Source: Opitutia bacterium (GTDB lineage: Bacteria > Verrucomicrobiota > Verrucomicrobiia > Opitutales > Opitutaceae). Taken from it: a DNA stretch of 64,000 nt. The translations under genes and the position numbers were made by a program. The notes beneath the pieces were generated by a model. The model made no database searches. It worked only from the letters and a program-made list of their open reading frames with translations, and had not been told where the DNA came from. Each line of letters begins with the position of its first letter. The stretch's first letter is position 1. This document shows positions 36,987 to 44,742 of the stretch, piece by piece. The stretch covers positions 341,110 through 405,109 of the forward strand of contig JACPIT010000002.1 in assembly GCA_016187945.1 (NCBI GenBank), given 5' to 3'.

Positions 36987-38216
36987 ATGTCCGCCGCGAA
37001 AAGCCACCTCCGTTCCCTTCGGCGCGTCGCGGCGTTCGCGTTTCTCACGTGTCTCGCCTCGCTCTCCGCGGCCGAACGCTGGATCGGCACCTGGGCCACC
37101 GCGCCGATCGCGGAAACGCCCGGCGCCGACACGCCCGCGCTCGCCGAAGCGACATTCCGCCAGATCGTCCACGTCTCTCTCGGCGGCGACAAAGTCCGCC
37201 TGCGTCTCTCCAATGCCTTCGGCACGACGCCGCTCACGCTCCGCGGCGTTCACCTCGCACGCGCCGCTGCCGCCGGCGCTATCGATCCCGCCACCGATCG
37301 CGCGGTCACCTTCGCCGGTCGCGCGAGCGTCACGATTCCCGCCGGCGCGTCGTTCGTTTCCGATCCGCTCGAATTTCCGCTCGCGCCACAGGCCGACGTC
37401 GCGATCTCGCTCCATTTCGCGCAGCTCCCCGAAAAACTCACCGCGCACCCCGGCGCGCGCACGCATTCCTACCTGCAACCCGGCGACGCCCTCGCGGCCG
37501 CCGCGCTGCCCGACGCGAAAAAAACCACCCGCTGGTATTTCATCAACGGCCTCGACGTGCTCACCGACGCGCCGCACGCCGCCGCGCTCGTGCTGCTCGG
37601 CGACTCGATCACCGACGGCTACGGCACGACCACCGACCAGAACAACCGCTGGCCCGACGAATTCGTCCGCCGCTTCCAGGCGCAGCCCGACGCGCCCGCG
37701 CTCGGCGTCCTCAACCTCGGCATCGGCGGCAATCGCCTCCTGCGCGACGGCCTCGGCCCGAATGCCCTCGCGCGCTTCGACCGCGATGTGCTCGCGCAGA
37801 GCGGCGCGCGCTGGCTCCTCGTGCTCGAGGGCATCAACGACCTCGGCACGCGCCTCGATGCGCGCAAGAAGGGCGGCGATTTCGCCTCGGCCGACGACCT
37901 CATCGCCGCGCTCCGCCAGCTCGTTGCGCGCGCCCACAGTCGCGGCCTCCGCGTGATCGGCGCGACGATCACGCCCTACCAAGGCGCCGATTTCTACTTC
38001 ACTCCCGACGGCGAAGCCGACCGCCAGACGATCAACGACTGGATTCGCCACAGTGGCGCGTTCGATGCCGTCGCCGATTTCGACGCCGCGCTGCGCGACC
38101 CGCAAAACCTGACCCGCCTCGCGCCCGAGTTCGATTGCGGCGATCACTTGCATCCGTCGCTCGCCGGTTATGCGCGCCTCGCCGCCGCGCTCGATCCCAG
38201 CCTGTTCACACCGTGA
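36987..38216 (+). CDS. Secreted SGNH/GDSL hydrolase (acetyl esterase type)
   Basis: 409 residues. Signal peptide (VAAFAFLTCLASLSAA), an N-terminal beta domain, then the SGNH core: LLGDSITDGYG (Ser), GIGGNRLL (Gly), EGINDLG (Asn) and DHLHPSLAGY (Asp-His). Close in layout to the GDSL esterases in plant-polymer loci that remove acetyl groups from xylan or pectin. Placed at the head of the enzyme run, so xylan deacetylation is a reasonable guess. Confidence 0.88.
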   Translation: MSAAKSHLRSLRRVAAFAFLTCLASLSAAERWIGTWATAPIAETPGADTPALAEATFRQIVHVSLGGDKVRLRLSNAFGTTPLTLRGVHLARAAAAGAIDPATDRAVTFAGRASVTIPAGASFVSDPLEFPLAPQADVAISLHFAQLPEKLTAHPGARTHSYLQPGDALAAAALPDAKKTTRWYFINGLDVLTDAPHAAALVLLGDSITDGYGTTTDQNNRWPDEFVRRFQAQPDAPALGVLNLGIGGNRLLRDGLGPNALARFDRDVLAQSGARWLLVLEGINDLGTRLDARKKGGDFASADDLIAALRQLVARAHSRGLRVIGATITPYQGADFYFTPDGEADRQTINDWIRHSGAFDAVADFDAALRDPQNLTRLAPEFDCGDHLHPSLAGYARLAAALDPSLFTP

Positions 38217-38226
38217 AAAATTTCGT

Positions 38227-40365
38227 ATGAGCATTCCGTTGCCCGTGGCCACTCCGACCTACCTCGATCCCGTAGCGCCGCTCAGCGCGCGCATCGCCGA
38301 CCTGACCGGCCGTCTGACGCTCGAGGAAAAGATCAATTTGTTGGGCCACGAAAACGGCCCGATCGAGCGCCTGGGCATTCCCGCCTACAACTGGTGGAGC
38401 GAGGCCTGCCACGGGGTCGGCCGCAACGGCCGCGCGACGGTCTTCCCGCAAGTCATCGCCCAAGCCGCCACGTGGAATCGCGACCTCATCCAGCGCATCG
38501 CCACCGCCGTCTCCGACGAAGCGCGCGCGAAACACCACGCCGCCGAGCGCGCCGGCTTCTTCGGTCAACAATACCAAGGCCTCACGTTCTGGACGCCGAA
38601 CGTGAACATTTTCCGCGACCCGCGCTGGGGCCGCGGCCAGGAAACGTTCGGCGAAGATCCGTTCCTCACCGGCGAACTCGGCCTCGCCACCGTGCGCGGC
38701 CTCCAGGGCGACGACGCGCGCCACATGAAAGTCGCCGCGTGCGCGAAGCACTTCGCCGTCCACTCCGGCCCCGAGCACGAGCGCCACGCGTTCGACGCGC
38801 AGCCGACGCCGAAGGATCTGCACGAGACGTATCTGCCCGCGTTCGAGAAGCTCGTGCGCGGCGGCGTCGAAGCCGTGATGGGCGCCTACAACCGCGTCCT
38901 CGGCGAACCGGCGTGCGCGAGTCAGTTTCTCCTCGGAGAAATCCTGCGCAACCGCTGGGGCTTCCGCGGCCACGTCGTCAGCGATTGCGGCGCGATCGAC
39001 GACTTCCATCGCCACCACAAAGTCACGGCGGACTCCGCCGCGTCCGCCGCGCTCGCCGTGCGCAACGGCTGCGACCTCAACTGCGGCTGCACCTACAACG
39101 ACCTCATCCTCGCCGTGCGTGCCGGCCAGATCACCGAGGCCGAGATCGACACCGCGCTCGGCCGCCTGCTCGCGACGCGGTTCAAGCTCGGGATGTTCGA
39201 CCCCGCCGAAACGGTGCGCTGGACGAAGACTCCCGAAAGCGTCATCGATTCCGCCTCGCACCGCGCGCTCGCGCGCCGCGCCGCCGCCGAGTCGTTCGTG
39301 CTGCTCAAGAACGCGAACTACCTGCTCCCGCTGCCCGCCGCCCCGCGCAGCATGCTCGTCGTCGGCCCGACCGCCGCGAACGTCGGCGCGATGCTCGGCA
39401 ACTACTACGGCGTCAGCGCGCGGATCGTCACGTTCATGGAAGGCCTCGTCGCGCGCGCGCCCGAAGGTTGCCGCGTGATGTATCGCCCCGGGTGTCCGCT
39501 CTCGCAGGAAGGCGCTCCCGGCGTGAACTACACGTTCGGCGACGCCGCGATGGCCGAAGTCGTCGTGGCGGTGCTCGGACTCGATCCGACGCTCGAAGGC
39601 GAGGAAGGCGACACCGTCGCCTCGCCCGTCGGCGGCGACCGCGTGCGCATCGAGTTGCCCGAAAACCAGCGCGCATTCCTCAAGGAGCTGCGGCAGAATT
39701 CCAAGAAACTCATCCTCGTGCTCACCGGTGGCAGCGCCATCGCGATCCCCGAGGAGCACGACCTCGCCGACGCGGTCATCTACGCGTGGTATGCCGGCTG
39801 CGAAGGCGGCGCCGCGCTCGCCGACGTCCTGTTCGGCGACCTCGCGCCGTCCGGTCGCCTGCCGGTCACCGTGCCGCGCCGCACGGAGGATTTGCCGGCG
39901 TTCAACGACTACGCGATGCACGGCCGCACTTACAAGTTCGCCGCGGTCGAGCCGCTGTATCCGTTCGGCTTCGGGCTCAGCTACGCAAAAATCGCCTACA
40001 AATCGCTGGCGCTCTCGAAATCCGCCGTCGCTGACGGTGAGTCGCTCGAAATTTCGGCCATCGTCCAAAACGGCAGCGACCTTCGCGCGCAGGAAACCAT
40101 CCAGTGCTATCTCATCCCGCCCGCCAGCGCCGACGCGCCCCGCGCCATCCTCGTCGACTTCGCGAAGACCGACCTCGCTCCGCACACGTCGTTGGAAGTG
40201 ACGTTCCAGCTCACGCCCGACGCATTCCGGCAGGTCGACGCCCACGGCGAACGCGTCTGGCAACCGGGCGCGTATCAGCTCGTCGTCGGCCCCGCGTCGC
40301 CCGGTCCGCGCGCGCAGGCGCTCGGCGCGCCCGCGCCGCTCGTCGCCGCGCTGCAGTTGGTTTGA
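38227..40365 (+). CDS. GH3 beta-glycosidase (beta-xylosidase/beta-glucosidase type)
   Basis: 712 residues. GH3 N-terminal barrel (NWWSEACHGVGRNG, FWTPNVNIFRDPRWGRGQETFGEDP), nucleophile Asp253 in VSDCGAID, second alpha/beta domain and a C-terminal fibronectin-III-like domain (FGFGLSYAKIAY). The NWWSEACHGV motif is typical of xylosidase-like GH3. No signal peptide is seen, so it may act on imported xylo-oligosaccharides. It starts 11 bases after the esterase stop. Confidence 0.93.
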   Translation: MSIPLPVATPTYLDPVAPLSARIADLTGRLTLEEKINLLGHENGPIERLGIPAYNWWSEACHGVGRNGRATVFPQVIAQAATWNRDLIQRIATAVSDEARAKHHAAERAGFFGQQYQGLTFWTPNVNIFRDPRWGRGQETFGEDPFLTGELGLATVRGLQGDDARHMKVAACAKHFAVHSGPEHERHAFDAQPTPKDLHETYLPAFEKLVRGGVEAVMGAYNRVLGEPACASQFLLGEILRNRWGFRGHVVSDCGAIDDFHRHHKVTADSAASAALAVRNGCDLNCGCTYNDLILAVRAGQITEAEIDTALGRLLATRFKLGMFDPAETVRWTKTPESVIDSASHRALARRAAAESFVLLKNANYLLPLPAAPRSMLVVGPTAANVGAMLGNYYGVSARIVTFMEGLVARAPEGCRVMYRPGCPLSQEGAPGVNYTFGDAAMAEVVVAVLGLDPTLEGEEGDTVASPVGGDRVRIELPENQRAFLKELRQNSKKLILVLTGGSAIAIPEEHDLADAVIYAWYAGCEGGAALADVLFGDLAPSGRLPVTVPRRTEDLPAFNDYAMHGRTYKFAAVEPLYPFGFGLSYAKIAYKSLALSKSAVADGESLEISAIVQNGSDLRAQETIQCYLIPPASADAPRAILVDFAKTDLAPHTSLEVTFQLTPDAFRQVDAHGERVWQPGAYQLVVGPASPGPRAQALGAPAPLVAALQLV

Positions 40366-40396
40366 GCTGCGGCGCGGCGGCCGCATCGTTCCTCTC

Positions 40397-42136
40397 ATGA
40401 AGCATTCTGCCATTGTAGGAGCGGCTTTACGCCGCGACGGGATTTCGTCCTCGCCTCGGTCGCGGCGTAAAGCCGCTCCTACAGTCGTCGCAATCGCACT
40501 CGCGTGGGTCTCCGCACTCGCGCTCACCGCGGCGGAGCTTCCGCACCTGCGCCCGCAAGGCACGGCGAAACAACTCATCGTCGACGGCGCGCCGTTCCTC
40601 GTGCGCGGCGGCGAACTCGGCAACTCGAGCGGCGAGCCGGATTTTCTGCGCCCGTCGTGGCCGAAGCTGCGGGCGATGAATCTCAACACCGTCGTCGCGC
40701 CCGTCTATTGGGACGTGATCGAGCCGGAGGAGGGGAAGTTCGACTTCGCGACCGTCGACGGCCTGCTCGCCGACGCGCGCGCGGCCGAGATGCGGCTCGT
40801 GCTGCTCTGGTTCGGTTCGTGGAAGAACAGCATGTCGTGCTACGCGCCCGCCTGGGTGAAGGCCGACTCCGCGCGTTTCCCGCGCTCGCGCGACTCGATG
40901 GGGCGGGCGCTGGAAATTCTCTCGCCGTTTCACGCGGTCAATCGCGATGCCGATACGCGCGCCTTCGTCGCGCTGATGCGCCACCTGAAAACCGCGGACC
41001 CGCAGCACACGGTCATCATGGTGCAGGTCGAAAACGAAATCGGCATGATTCCCGAAGCGCGCGACCGCAGCGCGGAAGCTGAGCGTGCCTACGCCGCGCC
41101 CGTGCCGTCCGCGCTGATGGATTACCTGGCGAAAAACCGCGCGGCACTCGCGCCCGAGTTGCTGGCGACGTGGAACGCCGCCAGCGGAAAGACCGCCGGC
41201 ACCTGGTCCGAAGTCTTCGGCGCGTCGCCGCCCGGCGAGGAGATTTTCATGGCGTGGCACTTCGCTGCCTACGTGCAGGCGGTCGCCGCCGCGGGGAAGG
41301 CCGAGCTGCCGCTCCCGATCTTCGCCAACGCCGCGCTCATCCGTCCCGGTTACCAGCCCGGCCAATATCCGAGCGCGGGACCGCTGCCGCACCTGATCGA
41401 CGTCTGGCGCGCGGCCGCGCCGGCGCTCGATTTTCTCGCGCCCGACATCTACTTCCAGAATTTCAGCTACTGGGCGCAGGCCTACACACGCAGCGGCAAT
41501 CCGCTCTTCATCCCCGAGGCGCTGCGCGCGCCGGAGGCGGCGGTCAACGCGCTCTACGCGTTCGGCCAGCTCGACGCGATCGGCTTCTGCCCGTTCGCCA
41601 TCGAGTCGAACACCGAGTTCGCCGCCGGATACCTCGCGGCGAGTTTCGATCTCGTGCGCCAACTCACGCCGCTGCTGGCGGAGAAACAAGGTCGCGGTCT
41701 CACGGCGGGTTTTCTCCAGGAAAGCGTTGAGAGCAAGCAGCCGCAGCAGGTGCAGTTGGGCCGCTGGATAGCGCGCGCGTCCTTCGAGCGCGCCGCGCCG
41801 CCGCAGCTCGCCGACGGACTCGCCATCGTGATCGGCGCAGAAAACTCCGCGCTCGCCGCCGGTGGTCGCGCCGGCGCCGCGCCCTCGGGCGGCCTGATGA
41901 TCGCGCTCGGCGACGACGAGTTCCTCTTCGCCGGCATCGGTCTGACGATCACGTTCGCCTCGACCGAACCCGGCCAGCAAGCCGGCATCCTGAGCTGCGC
42001 CGAAGGGCGCTTCGAGAACGGCGAGTGGAAACACTTCCGCTGGCTCAACGGCGACCAGACCCACCAAGGCCGCCACGTTCGCCTCGAGCCCGGACGCTTC
42101 TCGATGCAGCGCGTGAAGCTCTACCGTTACCGTTGA
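40397..42136 (+). CDS. GH35-like beta-galactosidase family protein (DUF5597) with repeat-derived N-terminus
   Basis: 579 residues. GH35-type barrel: FLVRGGELGNSSGEP, NLNTVVAPVYWDVIEPEEGKFDF, acid/base Glu214 in VQVENEIGM and nucleophile Glu374 in FIPEALRAP, with a beta-sandwich C-terminus as in DUF5597 proteins. Probably removes galactose or arabinose side groups. The ATG is followed after 17 bases by a perfect 25-bp palindrome (40414-40483); the signal peptide (VVAIALAWVSALALTAAE) begins after it, so about 23 residues of repeat are translated ahead of the signal. Confidence 0.85.
   Translation: MKHSAIVGAALRRDGISSSPRSRRKAAPTVVAIALAWVSALALTAAELPHLRPQGTAKQLIVDGAPFLVRGGELGNSSGEPDFLRPSWPKLRAMNLNTVVAPVYWDVIEPEEGKFDFATVDGLLADARAAEMRLVLLWFGSWKNSMSCYAPAWVKADSARFPRSRDSMGRALEILSPFHAVNRDADTRAFVALMRHLKTADPQHTVIMVQVENEIGMIPEARDRSAEAERAYAAPVPSALMDYLAKNRAALAPELLATWNAASGKTAGTWSEVFGASPPGEEIFMAWHFAAYVQAVAAAGKAELPLPIFANAALIRPGYQPGQYPSAGPLPHLIDVWRAAAPALDFLAPDIYFQNFSYWAQAYTRSGNPLFIPEALRAPEAAVNALYAFGQLDAIGFCPFAIESNTEFAAGYLAASFDLVRQLTPLLAEKQGRGLTAGFLQESVESKQPQQVQLGRWIARASFERAAPPQLADGLAIVIGAENSALAAGGRAGAAPSGGLMIALGDDEFLFAGIGLTITFASTEPGQQAGILSCAEGRFENGEWKHFRWLNGDQTHQGRHVRLEPGRFSMQRVKLYRYR
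40414..40483. repeat. Palindromic element, family C, inside the GH35-like gene
   Basis: Left arm 40414-40438, right arm 40459-40483, perfect over 25 bp (starts TGTAGGAGCGGCTTTACGCC). Nearly the same arms as the intergenic copy at 8534-8613. Confidence 0.93.
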
Positions 42137-42138
42137 AA

Positions 42139-44742
42139 ATGAAAAACGAGTTCGAAAGCAGGGCAGTAGCGCCGGTCTCTGACCGGCGGGAAGACTCCGC
42201 GCTTTGTCGGTGGCTTCCGCATTTCGGCGCTGGCATACGCGGGCGGGGACACTTCGGCCGGTCGAAGACCGGCCCTACCTCCGGCCCGTTCGCAACGCTG
42301 TCTCTCGTTGGCGCGCTCGTGCTCTGGCTTGTCATGTCTTCGATCGCCACCGCCGCCCCCGCCAAGCGCGTCGCTCTCGTCTTCGACGACGGCCCGCGTC
42401 CGGAGGATGCGACGCCGTTGCTGGCGCTGCTCGCGCGGGAGAAAATCAGCGTGACATTCGCACTCGTCGGCGAGCGGGTGCGCGAGCATCCCGAACTCGC
42501 GCGCGCCATCGCAGCGGCCGGACACGAGATCGCGAACCACTCGCAGACGCACGCGCACCCGCGCGATCTGAGCGACGCGGCTCTCGCCGCCGAAGTGGGC
42601 GACTCTCAGGCGCTGATTCTTCGGGCCGCCGGCGTAGCGCCGCGCTGGTATTGGCCTCCATTTCTGGAGGAAGACTCGCGTTTGCCCGCGCTCACAACGC
42701 GCGTCGGTCTCGGCATCTACCGGCCGCCGCACGTGGTCGTCTCGAAGGACTACGATCGCGCGGTCGATGCCGCGGAAATTCGCCGGCTCGCCACGACGGA
42801 CGTGGGCGACGGCTCCGTGATTCTCTTTCACGAGTGGCGCGCGGAGACGCGCGAGCAGTTGCCCGAGATCCTCGCCGAGTTGCGCCGGCAGGGCTGCGAA
42901 TTTCTCACGTTCAGCGGACTCCGTGCGGCGCTCGATCGCGAAGCGGCGGCGGCGCCGCCGCCTGCCCCCGCGGCCGCGCCGGCGAGTGCGACTGCGATTC
43001 CCGACGGCGGCGTGGCCCTGCTCGGCGACGATTGGGGTGCTTTCAAGCAATCGGCGGGCGACGGCAATTGGGACGCGATCAAGTCCGGCGCCGTCGAGGT
43101 GAGCGGGCAGCCGTTCGCGCGGGCGTTGCGGGTGGAGACGACGCGCGACTTGAGTCCGCCGTGGGCGGTGGAGATGCGCGCGTCGCTCGAGCGGAGTGTG
43201 CGGAAGGGCGACACGGGATTCGTGCGTTTCTTCGCACGCGCGCGGGAGTCCGCCGACGAGACGGGCGCGGGCCAGACGCGCGTGGTCGTGCAGCGCGCCG
43301 GACAGCCCTACACGAAGAGCCTCGAGAGCGTCGTGCAGATGCGCGGCGACTGGCAGGAGTTTTTAATGCCGTTCACGTTCGCGGAAGATTACGCGGCGGG
43401 CGAGGCGGAGGTGTCGTTCGGTTTTGGTTTCAAACGCGAGACGGTCGAGATCGGCGGCGTGCAGGTGCTGAACTACGGCACGAAGGTCGAGCGTGCGGCG
43501 TTGCCGAAGACCCGCTTCAGCTACGCCGGTCGCGAGCCCGAAGCCGCCTGGCGACAGGAGGCGCTGGCGCGCATCGAGCAGGTGCGGAAATCGGATTTCG
43601 TGATCGAGGTGCGCGATGCCGCGGGCCAGCCGGTTGGGGGCTGCGCCGTGCGCGTCGAGCAGGTGCGGAGCGCGTTTCAGTTCGGCAGCGCGCTGCAGTT
43701 CAAGCGGCTCGTGAGCGACGTGCCCGAGGACGCGAAATATCGCGAGGTCGCACGGGAGTTGTTCAACGCGGCGAGTCCGGAGAACGACCTGAAGTGGTAT
43801 GCCTGGATCGGCGAGAGCAAGAACACGGCGACGCGCGAGCAGACGTTCGCGGCGCTGCGGTGGCTGCGGGCGAACGGTTTTCACGTGCGCGGTCACGTGC
43901 TCGTCTGGCCTGGGTGGAAAAATCTCCCCGAGATCGTCCGCAGTCTGAGGGGCGCGAAACAGCAGGTGCAGATTCCCGCGCTGGTGACGGCGCACATCGC
44001 CGACATCGCCGCCGCGACGCGCGAGTGGGTGCAGGAGTGGGACGTGCTGAACGAGCCGTTCGACAACCACGACCTCATGGCGCTGTTCGGCAACGACGTG
44101 ATGCTCGACTGGTTCAAAACCGCCGCCGCGAACGTCGCGCCGGGCGCGCCGCTCTACCTGAACGACTACGCGAATCACGACCTGCTGGCCGACCGGCCGC
44201 ATTGCCTGGAGTTTTTCAAAGTCGCGAAATTCCTCCGGACGAAGGGCGCGCCGCTCGGCGGCCTCGGCTTGCAGGGGCACATCGGCGCGCAGCCAAATCC
44301 GCCGATCAACGTGCTCGCGACGCTCGACGCGTATGCGGAGATGAAGCTGCCGATCCGCATCACCGAGTTCGACATCGACACCGACGACGAGCAATTGCAG
44401 GCGGACTACACGCGCGATTTTCTGATTCTCGCCTACAGTCACCCGAGCGTCGTGGGTGTGCAGCACTGGGGCTTCTGGCAGCAGGCGCACTGGCGACCGA
44501 AGTCGGCGCTATTCCGCGCGGATTGGTCGGAGAAGCCATCGGCCAAGGTTTACCGCGATCTCGTCCTCCGCCAATGGCGCACGCGGCTGCAAGGTCAGGC
44601 TGGCGCGAAGGGCAAGGTCGCCGGGCGCGGCTTTCATGGCGACTACGTCGTGACGGTCGAAAAGGACGGCAAGCACGCGCAACAAACGTTCGCGTTGCGC
44701 CCGGAAGAGGCGAGGACCACCGTCGTCGTCAAATTGCCATGA
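42139..44742 (+). CDS. Bifunctional CE4 deacetylase - GH10 xylanase with repeat-derived N-terminus
   Basis: 867 residues. After an element-derived leader (see 42166-42278) and a signal peptide (LVGALVLWLVMSSIATAA) comes a NodB polysaccharide deacetylase domain (VFDDGPRPEDAT; metal histidines in HSQTHAHP), then a beta-sandwich of carbohydrate-binding type (about residues 290-460), and a C-terminal GH10 barrel with acid/base Glu639 (WDVLNEPFD) and nucleophile Glu743 (RITEFDID). It can plausibly remove acetyl groups and cut the xylan backbone in one polypeptide. Starts two bases after the previous stop, ends with ATGA overlap to GH115. Confidence 0.92.
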   Translation: MKNEFESRAVAPVSDRREDSALCRWLPHFGAGIRGRGHFGRSKTGPTSGPFATLSLVGALVLWLVMSSIATAAPAKRVALVFDDGPRPEDATPLLALLAREKISVTFALVGERVREHPELARAIAAAGHEIANHSQTHAHPRDLSDAALAAEVGDSQALILRAAGVAPRWYWPPFLEEDSRLPALTTRVGLGIYRPPHVVVSKDYDRAVDAAEIRRLATTDVGDGSVILFHEWRAETREQLPEILAELRRQGCEFLTFSGLRAALDREAAAAPPPAPAAAPASATAIPDGGVALLGDDWGAFKQSAGDGNWDAIKSGAVEVSGQPFARALRVETTRDLSPPWAVEMRASLERSVRKGDTGFVRFFARARESADETGAGQTRVVVQRAGQPYTKSLESVVQMRGDWQEFLMPFTFAEDYAAGEAEVSFGFGFKRETVEIGGVQVLNYGTKVERAALPKTRFSYAGREPEAAWRQEALARIEQVRKSDFVIEVRDAAGQPVGGCAVRVEQVRSAFQFGSALQFKRLVSDVPEDAKYREVARELFNAASPENDLKWYAWIGESKNTATREQTFAALRWLRANGFHVRGHVLVWPGWKNLPEIVRSLRGAKQQVQIPALVTAHIADIAAATREWVQEWDVLNEPFDNHDLMALFGNDVMLDWFKTAAANVAPGAPLYLNDYANHDLLADRPHCLEFFKVAKFLRTKGAPLGGLGLQGHIGAQPNPPINVLATLDAYAEMKLPIRITEFDIDTDDEQLQADYTRDFLILAYSHPSVVGVQHWGFWQQAHWRPKSALFRADWSEKPSAKVYRDLVLRQWRTRLQGQAGAKGKVAGRGFHGDYVVTVEKDGKHAQQTFALRPEEARTTVVVKLP
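42166..42278. repeat. Palindromic element, family D, inside the CE4-GH10 gene
   Basis: Starts GTAGCGCCGGTCTCTGACCG at 42166, ends GTCGAAGACCGGCCCTAC near 42278; each arm is itself palindromic. It begins 27 bases after the ATG and is translated before the signal peptide. The arm recurs at the uvrA 3' end (8641-8662). Confidence 0.8.

Noticed and set aside
38206..40689. Long antisense frame of about 830 codons opposite GH3
   Set aside because: Mirror of the GH3 and GH35-like genes; composition follows the codon bias of the sense strand.
42204..44738. In-frame extension of GH115 back through the CE4-GH10 gene
   Set aside because: Arg-rich shadow of the CE4-GH10 gene in another frame; the ATG at 44739 with ATGA overlap is the real start.
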